From Neofusicoccum parvum (lineage: Eukaryota > Ascomycota > Dothideomycetes > Botryosphaeriales > Botryosphaeriaceae): 64,000 nucleotides of DNA. The notes below the pieces were generated by a model. The model did no database searches and was not told the DNA's origin. It saw nothing but the letters and a program-made list of their open reading frames with translations. The translations under genes and the position numbers were made by a program. This document shows, piece after piece, positions 35,760 to 45,546 of this stretch (position 1 is its first letter; each line of letters starts with the position of its first letter). The stretch is from contig CP087218.1 of assembly GCA_020912385.1 (NCBI GenBank), positions 1,240,001-1,304,000 on the forward strand. The letters are read 5' to 3'.

Positions 35760-36153
35760 TTAGTATTCCAACACCTTCCAGCTCAGCTGTGGGAAATCCT
35801 CTGTCGGGGGAAGATTCCACGGCCAGGGAATGATCCTCAAGCTCTTGAAGCTTTCAACCTTCACGCAGTGCTTCAGCTCCTTTACCACAATGCTATGTCG
35901 AATGATGACAGTGCCGAAGGGAAACGATCCGAGAACGTCCTGTGTGATGCTGTCGTAGGCTAGTGTAAGTTTCGGCTGGTCTCGGGCAATCTACATGCCT
36001 GAACAATGTGGCACCTTTGTGAGGGCATGGCGGTATTCGGCGTGATAACATTCACATTCCCACTGCGGAGCGAAGACTTGTCAGGGTATTTTCAGTCTAG
36101 TCTAAACGAAGTAGGATTACCGGTTTCGAACGACCCACCTCGTAGCATGTCAT
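35760..36153 (-). CDS. Possible small gene of unknown function
   Basis: Minus strand; exons 36153..36139, 36062..36015 and 35939..35760 would give an 80-residue protein beginning MTCYEWECECYHAEYRHALTK and ending LSWKVLEY. The introns (76 and 75 bp) have GTGGGT..CGCAG and GTGCCA..ACACAG ends, with phase 0 throughout. The last 60 codons form a clean, protein-like frame (DVLGSFPFGTVII, then PWPWNLPPTEDFP). An alternative acceptor CTAG at 35960 breaks the phase. I recognise no domain. It may be a small real gene or the end of a decayed larger one. It sits divergently, about 200 bases from the decarboxylase start. Confidence 0.35.
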
Positions 36154-36359
36154 CGTTGCTTCTCCGAATGACGGAGTAATCGGAGTGATCGGAGTTTGGG
36201 GTAAGTACTTTCCGCTGACGCCCACACACGAAGGGTATTTGAGTACGCTCATGATCCCAAATTAATTCTCTTTATCTTGTAAGACGCGTGCCCTTCTCTG
36301 AAGATCATCTTTGCCCTCTCTCACGCCCTCTTTGTGCACAACTTTTCCAGTCTGCAACG

Positions 36360-38105
36360 ATGGACGATCAGGTCGACCTGGCACAGTACTTGTTTACACG
36401 CCTTGCCCAAATCGGTGTTGGCTCTGTTCATGGGGTCCCTGGAGACTACAACCTTACGGCGTTGGATTATGTTGAACCTGCAGGCCTCCACTGGGTGGGC
36501 AATGCTAATGAGCTCAATGCGGGCTACGCAGCGGATGGATATGCCAGAATCAAGGGCATTGGCGCTCTGATCACTTCCTTCGGCGTCGGAGAGCTCTCAG
36601 CAATCAACGCCATCGGCGCAGCCTACGCAGAGAAGGCCGCTGTGGTGCATATTGTCGGGACGCCCCCTCGCGCCGCCCAGAATGCGGGAGCATGCTTGCA
36701 CCATTCGTTGGGTGACGGCAACTTCAGAGTCTTTGCCGACATGTACAAGTCGGTCACCGTGGCGCAAGCAAATCTCATCGACGCCAATACGGCCCCCCGG
36801 CTTATCGACGCGGCACTGAAGAAGTGCATCCTCCAAAGTCGCCCGGTATACATCGAGATACCTACGGATATGGTCACTTCAAAGGTTGCATCGCCTGCGT
36901 CGCCAATCGACCTTTCCATCCCAGGATATGACGAAGAACTCGAGGATAGAATGGTTGAGGTTCTCCTTACCAAGATGTTGGGCGCGCAGAGGCCTTTGAT
37001 ACTTGTGGATGGGTTCACCGCCCGCTTCGACATCCGGGACGAAGTGAACGAGCTGGTCGGGGTGACTGGATTCCCTACACTGACGACGCCGTTTGGGAAG
37101 AGTATTGTCACGGAGACATTGCCCAATTTTTGCGGCATCTATTCCGGGTTGGCTGGAGACCCGGCTCATCAAAGATGGGTCGAGGAATGCGATCTGGTGC
37201 TTCGCTTCGGCCCGCTCGACTCGGACATCAACACTTTCGGCTTCACCGCTCAGCCAAATCCTCAAGTGACCGTTACCATTGAAAAGTACTCGGTTCAGAT
37301 GAGCGGCATGGAGGGACCACCCGTCAGCGACCAAGCCATATCGTCCAAGTCACTACTCCAGAAGCTCTTGAAGCGCCTGGAATCTTCCCAGCTTCCCGCC
37401 CCCCAGCCATTCCCCGAGAACCGAGAACTACCCAGCGAGCTGCTGAAAACCCTCCCACCCCCACCTCCAGACTCACCAGTGGACCAGCACTCATTCTGGC
37501 TCCACATGTCCACCTTCCTCCGCCCCGGCGACACCCTCCTCACCGAAACCGGCACGTCCGCCTACGGCGGCCACAGCCTCGTCCTCCCCGCACACACAAC
37601 GCTGCTCACCTCCGCCATCTGGCTCTCCATCGGCCACGCCCTCGCCGCCGCCCAAGGCGCCGCGCTGGCGCGGCGGGACACGCCGCGCGCCGCCGCCGGC
37701 CGCACGCTCGTCTTCACCGGCGACGGCGCCCTGCAGATGACGGCGCAGGCGCTCAGCGACGTGCTGCGCAACCGCCTGCCCGTCGTCGTCTTCGTGCTCG
37801 ACAACGCCGGCTACGCCGTCGAGCGCCTCATCCACGGCTTCGCCGCCCCTTACAACGACGTCCAGCCCTGGCGGAACACCCTCGCCCCGGCTTTCTTCGG
37901 CGCGCCAGAGGGCGACCCGGAGTATCCGGTGAGGACGAGCAGGGTGGAGGGGTGGGGGGCGTTGCGGGAGGTGCTGCGAGACCCGGGGTTGAGGGAGGGG
38001 AGGGGGTTGAGTTTGGTGGAGGTTTGTATGGGGGTGGGGGATGCGCCGTTGTCGTTGGTTAAGTTTGCGGGGTACGTTGAGAAGCGGAATAAGGGGGAAT
38101 TGTGA
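36360..38105 (+). CDS. Thiamine-diphosphate-dependent 2-oxo-acid decarboxylase (pyruvate/phenylpyruvate decarboxylase family)
   Basis: Intronless, 581 residues, usual for the family. Key residues align with yeast Pdc1 numbering: Glu51 in NANELNAGYAADGYAR (cofactor activation) and the His114-His115 pair in CLHHSLGDG (catalysis). Asp29 is in GVPGDYN. The ThDP/Mg motif begins GDGALQMTAQALSDVL (about 454) and closes with LDNAGYAVE, the Glu near 488. YNDVQPW is also conserved. The enzyme removes CO2 from a 2-oxo acid to give an aldehyde. Several ascomycete homologues act on aromatic or branched 2-oxo acids (Aro10-like) rather than pyruvate; substrate cannot be settled here. A Pro-rich linker (TLPPPPPDSPVD) joins middle and C-terminal domains. 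The nearby regulator and aminotransferase suggest an amino-acid (Ehrlich) pathway role. The 3' end is unusually G-rich. Confidence 0.92.
   Translation: MDDQVDLAQYLFTRLAQIGVGSVHGVPGDYNLTALDYVEPAGLHWVGNANELNAGYAADGYARIKGIGALITSFGVGELSAINAIGAAYAEKAAVVHIVGTPPRAAQNAGACLHHSLGDGNFRVFADMYKSVTVAQANLIDANTAPRLIDAALKKCILQSRPVYIEIPTDMVTSKVASPASPIDLSIPGYDEELEDRMVEVLLTKMLGAQRPLILVDGFTARFDIRDEVNELVGVTGFPTLTTPFGKSIVTETLPNFCGIYSGLAGDPAHQRWVEECDLVLRFGPLDSDINTFGFTAQPNPQVTVTIEKYSVQMSGMEGPPVSDQAISSKSLLQKLLKRLESSQLPAPQPFPENRELPSELLKTLPPPPPDSPVDQHSFWLHMSTFLRPGDTLLTETGTSAYGGHSLVLPAHTTLLTSAIWLSIGHALAAAQGAALARRDTPRAAAGRTLVFTGDGALQMTAQALSDVLRNRLPVVVFVLDNAGYAVERLIHGFAAPYNDVQPWRNTLAPAFFGAPEGDPEYPVRTSRVEGWGALREVLRDPGLREGRGLSLVEVCMGVGDAPLSLVKFAGYVEKRNKGEL
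37985..38006 (+). other. G-quadruplex-forming motif inside the decarboxylase gene
   Basis: Four G-runs (4, 3, 4 and 5) with loops of 4, 1 and 1 bases on the coding strand, about 100 bases before the stop codon. It could form in mRNA. Sequence pattern only. Confidence 0.5.
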
Positions 38106-38461
38106 GGTATTGAGCGAGGACTAGCTATTTGGACTGTTAGTCACGTTGTGTGATGGGTGTTGGGATCTTCTGTAATTCAACCGTCTGATGTCTCAATCTT
38201 CAACGTGTGAACTTTGTCTTTTTGGATGTGGAATTTCTCTGGCCTTCAAAGGAAAAGATATATCTTAGGTCATAGAAGCCGCAGTTTAATGGAGCCGTTG
38301 AGGGATCCTTGCTCTTGAACTCCGTGGAGCCCTTACAGTAGCCCCCTTGTCCATCTGCTGCGCACTTGTTCCACCTCAATTTCACGACGCGTGATACCCA
38401 TACGATGTAGAGACAGACCCTTCCTAGCCCGAAAGACCTAGGTACAAGTGGAATCCATGTG
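38106..38461. other. Convergent intergenic region
   Basis: 356 bases between the 3' ends of the decarboxylase (plus) and the regulator (minus). No gene or strong hairpin seen. Confidence 0.5.
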
Positions 38462-40689
38462 TCATCTATCTTGAAGCAAAGTTGGATGTTCTGCAAGGCC
38501 TGCCCAAAAATCTTGTTCAAACCCCCACGGGTCAAAGTCGATGCCAGTGCGCCAGTCCTCCAGAAACTCTGCACTGGTGTTTGGCTGCGGATAGAGAGGC
38601 TCCGGTGGCGATCGCCACACCATCAAAGAGTCGAGAAGGCTTTGAATGGTTCGGGTCGCTTGAGTGAACAGCGCAAAATTCGGCTCTCCCGCCTGTATCA
38701 GCACCCCAGTCCGAATCTCCGCAACCAGCACGCTCAAATCTTGCACCATCTTTGATCGAGCGCTGGGATTGATCTCGCTGCTGATGGTCGAGCTCAGCAG
38801 CGCAAGAGAAATGACCCCGGCAGCTGGAAGGCCATATTGTGCAACCTACAAGTCTATCAGCATGTTAGGTGAAAGAGACGTCAGAGGGAGTGGAGACGTG
38901 CCTTCCAAACCAGGGATGTGCCGGAGTTCACCAAGCGCTGGCGGAGAATGATGGCTTCGACCACAAGAGAAAGCATCTCACCGGCAGTAGCAAGAAGTGA
39001 CTGGCTAGGGTCGGCGGTGTTTCGGGACGAGATCAAGTCGAGAAGCAAGAGAGTGTGCAAGTAATCGAGCCGAGTCCCAACAAGGAAGTCTCGTTCAAAT
39101 GGGCTGAGGTGGCAGTCTTTCAAACTTGAATCTAACTTGAAATGTGTCGGCAGTTCTTCCCACTGCTTTTCAGTTTTCAAACGGATATTTCTGTTAGGAG
39201 CAGCGTTAGTTTGAACTACTGGGAGACGCTGTGCCACTCACTTTGTTTTGTCCCACAGATGTTCATGGGAACGATTCCGGTACAGTTCTAGAATTTCTTC
39301 CTTGAGAGAGGCAAACAAAGCCGAGCAGCGGGTATCTGCAGTGTAGTTGATAGGTTCTGCCGGTCCGGCGACATCGTGGTCCGCATCGCAATTGGAAACT
39401 GTGACATGTGGCTGACTGCCGTAGTGCGCTGTGTTCGTTTCATCAATCCAAAGGTTGGGTAGATTAGCAGGGAGCTGGAAATTGCAGTAAGCCTTAATGA
39501 TTCGCGGTGGTCGGCCAAGAAAAATAGCCAGGTTTTTGTCGGCGGAGTATGTTCTAGCGAAAGCAGCTTTCCGCAACTCTGCAACAAAAGGAGGAATGTT
39601 TGAGGCGTTGCTATCGATCCTTTCGTGATAGCCAAGAGCAAAGAGCGTGCTTGAAAGATCGCCCACCCTTCTCCAAGAGTGGTAACCTGCGGGCAGGGGC
39701 AGATTAGTCGTGTTTCGAGTTAGAGCTGTTCTGCCGTGTGATTTGACTTACTCTGATCTCCGTCAACTTGAGAGTGTACGATGCAATTCTCATACTGCAA
39801 AATGAGTTGCAAATCGTCTAAGCAATCAGCCGCAAGGCACATATCCAGGCAGCTGTCCCCTATGTAGGTCAAGGACGTAATGAGATCCCACCGTTGTGCC
39901 TCGCCGGTGTAAAGTGGGGGGAAGGACGTAGTATCCAACGCGGCCCTGCTTGCGGCAGCGAAAAAGATGCCGAGAACATCCCAACGTAAGCCGTGACCAA
40001 GCAGCTGCGAGAAGAAGTCGCTCACCGACATGTCCCTATGGAAGGTTATCGGCCGGTCGGTGTTTTCCAGTAAAGCGGCGTGCTGTGAAACCCAATCATC
40101 GGACGAAGTCGCATTCGCAGATTGAGTTACAGCCGCGGCGATAGGGGCGACCAAGGGCCCAGCTAAAGGAAGATTTACGCCCTGATCAAGCCAGACATGG
40201 ACCAGTGAGTTCAAGTGAGACATGTCCGTCGGGCACAGTTGCTTTAGGGCATGAATTGCCTTTTCGACGATAGCGTTGTTCTTGGGCATGTGCCTGCGTG
40301 GGGGCGGGACGGGAGGCTGCAGGGCGTCGTGCAGATGTGAGTCAGAAGTGCGCAACTGATTGAAGATGGCGGAATGGCTGGAGGACCCGAGGAATCCTGG
40401 GTTTGGATAATGATGCGGTTGTGGTGAAGCAGTTGACGAGGCATTGTCGACTGATTCCCTGGCGCTGCGACAAGTTGGTTGGTATTTTGGCATGTAACAG
40501 ACACTAGACCACCGTCCAAGCTTACAGAGGGCGGCCACGCTGGAGTTTGCGTCGTTTGAACGGCTGGGTCCTGTAAACACAGCCATCGGCCTGGCGACGG
40601 AGGCGGCACCGCGCACATGCGGGCTTCTCGTGGCCACAGGCAAGCTTCGCGCGCCGGCATGGCTCACAAGCGGCGAGTCTGACATTCAT
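38462..40689 (-). CDS. Zn2Cys6 fungal-type transcription factor
   Basis: Minus strand, exons 40689..40526, 40458..39752, 39686..39242, 39190..38902 and 38845..38462 (662 residues). Introns are 67, 65, 51 and 56 bp, and all restore frame; the last starts with GC (AAG|GCACGT). The zinc cluster is at the N-terminus: Cys8, 11, 18, 25, 28 and 37 (CEPCRRAKLAC, then CARCRLRRQADGC), spacing 2-6-6-2-8, followed by basic RTQPFKRRKLQR. The middle region resembles a fungal TF domain (ALKQLCPTDMSHLNSLVHVW, WDVLGIFFAAASRAALD, CLDMCLAADCLDDLQLILQY, LALLSSTIS). I chose the ATG at 40689 because an earlier in-frame ATG (40860, 719 residues) would leave only 83 bases before the divergent aminotransferase. It is the probable local regulator, by analogy with Aro80, of the decarboxylase and aminotransferase. 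Confidence 0.88.
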
Positions 40690-40770
40690 CTTTGTCCGTG
40701 TGTTACCTGCGGAGTTGGCGGAGAAGCAAGCAGGAACAACCACGCCAGCCGTGTATGCCTGGTGAGTCAG

Positions 40771-40838
40771 CCGAGACCCCGATCTCGCCGATCCGACGGA
40801 TCTGACGCCGATTACGCCGGCTGCGTTGCCGAACTCCG
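40771..40838. promoter_or_regulatory. CCG-triplet-rich divergent promoter segment
   Basis: Seven CCG triplets start at 40771, 40788, 40793, 40808, 40817, 40829 and 40836, including CCGACGG at 40793..40799. They lie in the short interval between the regulator (40689, minus) and the aminotransferase (40944, plus). Zn2Cys6 proteins bind CGG/CCG triplets in pairs or arrays, so this is a candidate autoregulatory and co-regulatory site. Spacing is irregular; function is inferred. If the regulator starts at 40860 this stretch would also be coding. Confidence 0.35.
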
Positions 40839-40943
40839 ATTGGCTGGAGGCGGCTTCCATCTTCTACGTTCCATCCCATAAATGCTCCACTGCCTGGAAG
40901 TCACAAAATCATCTTTGTCTTCTCGTCTCCACTCCCGCCCAAC

Positions 40944-42669
40944 ATGAGGCCGCAAACCCTCGGCAACGGAACATTCAGGAAAGTGGAAGGTTTCCAATTG
41001 AAAGATGGCACTACCTCGACTCTGAACGTGCAACTTCAGCGAAGGGAGGTCGGTGCGGCGCAATGGGCAGTTGGGGCGCCATGTACTAGCGAGCTCTTCA
41101 AGATTCGCTGTCATCAGCATAAACCTCTCTCTCTGAAATGGGACTGTGAGTGTTCTTTTCTTGTTCGCACAGTATGTCTGCTGACAGCTTAGACCGCCTG
41201 AGCCGCGAGTCGGCATGCCGGACAGGCTCCACTCTCAAAGATGCTTTTAAGCACCTCCGGAATGGGAATGTTATATCACTGGGAGGTGGCCTCCCTTTGA
41301 GCGATTACTTCCCCTTTGAGAGCATGACCTTGGCCGTGCCATCACTGCCCAGCTACAACGGGCATGAGAACGGTTCGGATCAGGAGGTCCATGTCCATGC
41401 CACTAAGCATGACATCGAAGATGCCCGTAGCGTATTCGATCTCTCCGTTGCTTTGAATTATGGCCAGGGGAGCGGTTCAGCCCCATTGCTACGCTGGATC
41501 ACGGAGCACACCGAAATGGTCCACGATCCCCCGTACGCCGACTGGCAGTGTACCATGACAATTGGCAATACGTCTGCCCTGGACATGACTTTGCGGATGT
41601 TCGCCCGCAGTGGGGATTTCGTCCTGTCGGATGACTATACCTTTGCTACCGCCGTCGAGACAGCAATGCCCATGGGCGTCAGCTTCGCGGGCGTCGAAAT
41701 GGACGACCAGGGCATGCTTCCAGCAAAACTGCGCGACACGCTCGAGAACTGGGATCAGGCAGCACGCGGAGGTGCGCCCCGACCTTTCTTACTCTACACC
41801 ATCCCGACCGGGCAGAATCCGACAGGCGCCACCCAGAGCATCCAGCGTCGTCGAGACATCTACCGCGTGGCACAAGAGTACGACTTGATAATCTTGGAAG
41901 ACGACCCCTACTACTTTCTCCAACTAGACTCCATCGACGCACTTGAAGAAACCACCGGCGGTTCCACGGAGCCCGGCCCGCCAGATCGACTGCTCGACAT
42001 GATAGTCCCGTCCTACCTCAGCATAGACACGGATGGAAGGGTCGTCCGCATGGACTCGTTCAGCAAAGTCGTCAGCCCCGGTGCTCGGCTTGGCTGGATC
42101 ACCGCCTCCCAGCAGATCGTGGAGCAGTACAAGCGCCATGCTGATGTCTCAACGCAAGGGCCGGCCGGCCTGAGCCAGCTGGCTCTTTTCAAATTGCTCG
42201 ATGAGCACTGGGGCCATGCTGGCTACTTCAGCTGGCTGCTACACATTCGCGCAGAATACTCGAAGCGTCGGGACGTTACCCTGGCTGCCTGCGATCGGTA
42301 TCTGCCCCGAAACATTTTTAGCTGGAGCCCTGCTCAGGCAGGCATGTTTGTAAGTGCAAGGAGCGCCCGCTTACTCTAAAGTGGTGTAGAGGTATTAACT
42401 TCTGGGTGTAGCAATGGTTGAAGGTGGACTGGCGCAGCCATCCTCAAGCTGGAGTCAAAACCATGGGAGATATCGAAGAGGAAATCTGGCTTGAGAGTAT
42501 CAAGCAAGGAGCTCTTGTGGCGCGAGGCAGCTGGTTTCGTGTAGCGGGCGAGAGGCCGCATCGTGAGATCTGCTTCCGAATCACCTTTGCGGCTGCTTCA
42601 CTCGACAACGTTGTGGAGGCAGTCTCACGACTCGGAGATGCTGTAAAACGAGTCTTTCATTTAAAGTAG
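40944..42669 (+). CDS. PLP-dependent class I/II aminotransferase, Aro8-like
   Basis: Exons 40944..41145, 41193..42349 and 42412..42669 (538 residues). The first intron (47 bp, GTGAGT, branch GCTGAC, TTAG) joins LKWD to YRLSRESACR and rebuilds the WDxxLSxE segment found before the first domain of Aro8-type enzymes; an ATG at 41174 inside this intron is therefore not the start. The second intron (62 bp, GTAAGT, branch ATTAAC, TGTAG) lies after AGMF. Motifs: ISLGGGLPLSDYFPFE near the N-terminus, TIPTGQNPTGAT (PLP phosphate/substrate region), ILEDDPYYFL with the Asp that contacts pyridine N, and SFSKVVSPGARLGW with Lys359 as Schiff-base residue. Aro8/Aro9-like enzymes transfer the amino group from aromatic amino acids, Met or 2-aminoadipate to 2-oxoglutarate. 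It is divergent from the zinc-cluster regulator. Confidence 0.92.
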
Positions 42670-43021
42670 AGGAATATGGGGATGGGCTGCCGATAATGGG
42701 TAAACGTTGCATTCCTGATGCGAGAACTTTCATTGCCCTGTGGTTGTGACGCTTGATTATCATGCTCAGTAAGAGCCCCCACTTTCTACAGCAGGTAGAT
42801 TTTCAGGACACACGTGCCCTCCCAACAAGATGACGGTATGGCGAATGTGGATATATACATAAAGTTAATTTAACCGGATAAGATGATTTACAGGCATGAA
42901 GTATACGACATCGTTCAACAGACGAAGCCACAATCCTACAGCTTCACAGACGGTGCCAGCCCAAGGACCGAAAAGTGAAAAACGAGTACTGTGCAAGCGG
43001 CCAAACATCTGCGCCTTGCTC
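42670..43021. other. Convergent intergenic region
   Basis: 352 bases between the 3' ends of the aminotransferase and the expansin-like gene. AT-richer around 42850-42890. No gene seen. Confidence 0.5.
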
Positions 43022-43720
43022 CTAGAAGTTTGTGGCCGCCTCCACCGTAGAACCACCAGTGACTCCAACGTTCTTCGTGATGATCTCCTTGCCCGCGTTG
43101 TTCGTGACCTTGATGGCCAGGGTATCGGACCCGAAGCCGGACGAGTTCTCAAAGTAGTTGTACTCGGTGCGGGTGGTGCTCTGCCAGGTGCTACCGCCGT
43201 CGGTCGACACCTGCAGGCTCTTCACCGGGGTGTTGATGTTCTCGGCCTGCATGCTGAACCAGTACGCGCTGGTGCCCTCCTTGTTCTTGAGCGTCATCGG
43301 CGAGCTGATGCCGCAGTCGACAATCTCCCACTTCACTTCGATGATGCCCTTGGAGATGTCGTCCAGCTTGGCAAAGGCGTCCTGGAAGAGGTCGAGGTGG
43401 TTCTCGCCGCAGCCGGGGCACTGGTCGACGACCATGGCGGTGATGCTGTTGCCGTTGGGCCCGGTCACCTTGAGGCAGGCGCCGCAGTTGCCGGCCGTGT
43501 CCCAGTTCGAGTCCGAGAGCGCGGTGCCGTAGATTCCGCTGGGGATGCTGTAGCCGCTGAAGGAGCACATGCCGCCTTCGACGTTGCCGCCGTAGAAGGT
43601 GGCCTCGCCGGTGTTGGCTCTGGCCTGGAGCTTGGTGTTGGAGGCCGGGAGGGGAGTGGCGGAGGCCTGGGTGAGGAAGAGGGCGGCGAGGGCGCCGGCG
43701 CGGGCGATATTGGAGAGCAT
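43022..43720 (-). CDS. Secreted expansin-like protein
   Basis: Minus strand, intronless, 232 residues. Signal peptide (MLSNIARAGALAALFLTQ, cleavage after ASA near residue 21), then a short segment ending LQAR, a possible KEX2-type site. Domain 1 (about 37-135) is a double-psi beta barrel like GH45/expansin D1: GEATFYGGNVEGGMCSF, NCGACLKVTGPNG, VVDQCPGCGENHLDLFQDAF; the Asp in HLDL corresponds to the essential expansin Asp, and six Cys are positioned for disulfides. Domain 2 (about 145-232) is a beta-sandwich like CBM63, with SAYWFSMQAENINTPVKSL and YNYFENSSGFGSDTLAIKV. It probably loosens plant or fungal cell-wall polysaccharide non-hydrolytically. It fits a plant-associated or saprotrophic lifestyle (inference). 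Confidence 0.92.
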   Translation of the reverse strand: MLSNIARAGALAALFLTQASATPLPASNTKLQARANTGEATFYGGNVEGGMCSFSGYSIPSGIYGTALSDSNWDTAGNCGACLKVTGPNGNSITAMVVDQCPGCGENHLDLFQDAFAKLDDISKGIIEVKWEIVDCGISSPMTLKNKEGTSAYWFSMQAENINTPVKSLQVSTDGGSTWQSTTRTEYNYFENSSGFGSDTLAIKVTNNAGKEIITKNVGVTGGSTVEAATNF

Positions 43721-44995
43721 GGCGGAAGTGAATTGGTTTAGTGTGTGTGTGAATTCCAGCACGAGGTGAAGAGGAGCCAGCCGGCTGGCAGTTGAAGAGA
43801 ATGGATTGAAGTGGTGATGAAGCAGCGGATGATCAGCAGAAACAAGATTGGAAGCAGTGATTTTGTACTGCTGGGCACGTATGCAATGACATGGCCCCCG
43901 GCTCGGCGCACCGGCGGTCCAGGATACGGAGGATGGAAAGCGGGTCCGGCAGCGGATCTGCGGATGGTCTGGACCGGCGTTGCGTGGTTCTCTTGAGACT
44001 GTTGTGGCGCGGTGGCGCGCCGCGCGTTTATTGGAGGTGGAGATGGTGTGCAACGTGCCAAACGTCATCGTTGCGGGGTTGGGTGGGCGACGCGGGCGTT
44101 TGGTGTTGAGTCGGGGCGGGACGGTTGCTGGGTAAGGCATAGGCGGCGGCCGGCAGGAACGGCCATGCCTGCAGGCCACGCGCAATGGTGCAAACCGCGT
44201 CCGAACGTGTGCCTGTTTCACGGGGCGAGGCCTCCACTACATGCAGCCGTGTTCATGCTGATTGGCGTGATGCTGGGGAGAGGTCACGATGACCCCTGTC
44301 GGCTGTAGACGCGCGAAACAAACTGGCGCAGGTCCCGAACTGCCGGCGTCGCAAACCAGCGCCGACTTGTCGCTTGCACTGCTCGTCTGCAGCCGTTATA
44401 AGTCATGTTTCGCCACGCTTGGATCTTACGACCTCTGCTCGCTGTTGCTTTGCTCTCCAGCACCGCCCCCAAGGCCACTTCCGCTCTTGTGCACCCGCCT
44501 GAAGCCTTCCTGCGGCCATGGAGCTTCCCTCGGGGCGCCTCCTCACGGGCGACATGCCATGTTTTTTTAAATTTTTTTTGGGAGGATGGAGGATTGCGGA
44601 CGCGCTCCTACTGACATCGTCTGAGCTCCACATCAGCAATCAATGCCGCAACTCCACTCCAACAGCCACGTGGGGAATCAGGCAAGCCACGATGCACTGC
44701 TGGAGCTGTTTCCGCACGCTCTAAGCATCCAACTTGCAGAACACCAGCACGCAATCTCCCTGACATGCAATCCGTTCACCAGAGCAGGATTCTGCCCAAT
44801 CGTTGACCACAGCCCCTCCATCAGGCGGCCACTCTGCACATTTTCTGACGGCGCAGATGCAAGCTGGCGCTGGCGCGTCAGTCTCCCGCATCAACCGCCT
44901 GGAGCTTTTCATTTTGCGCGGCATCTTCGGAACGCAGCTCCTGTCGCTAAGCCAGCATAGACACTCGATTTCGTGTCGTACGACGGTGCACAAGA

Positions 44996-45035
44996 TGCGA
45001 GTCGATGCGAGTCGGCGCGAGTCGACGCGAGTCCC
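44996..45035. repeat. Short 10-bp direct repeat, four units
   Basis: Four consecutive units close to TGCGAGTCGA (variants begin CGCGAGTC). A fourfold-repeated GCGAGTC core is clear. Possibly a small minisatellite or a cluster of binding sites. Confidence 0.7.
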
Positions 45036-45546
45036 CAATCGGACACGCCTCGGCACATCACCATAAGTAGGCACCAGCGACCCCAATCTGATTGGTCGCC
45101 ATTCCAATTGCTAAAATGAGTTAAAATGAGTCGCCGCAACACGACGTCTAAATTGCTATAGTATTCCTATTATTGTCGTCGTCTTCGAGAATAAGAAATT
45201 CGCAAAAGAGGCTTCTATCGTGTCTGTTTCAGGTGGCGGCGCGTGCTGGAAGCGCCGTCTCATCCTTCTGCGCGAGGCGACAAAGCTCACGCTTGAGAAA
45301 CAAGCGCCAAACAGTGGAATTGTCCAAGGATTATTGATCAACACCGCTGTAGAAGAGAAACAAGGTGTTTACACGAAAGAAGAAACAATACGTCCACCGT
45401 AAAAATACGTCTTAGAAAAAACAAAATGGCAGCCATCCTGTCCTTTTGGCAATTTTAATGACTCTGTATGAATCCTGCACTCTCAACAAAGGCCCAAAGC
45501 TCGGAGATTCTTGGCGCTGCAATGGTAACTCAACCTCTTTTGCAGC

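Noticed and set aside
41174..42379. Aminotransferase read as starting at the ATG at 41174 and ending at 42379
   Set aside because: That ATG lies inside a 47-bp intron whose removal restores the conserved N-terminus, and the 42379 stop is intron read-through before the last exon.
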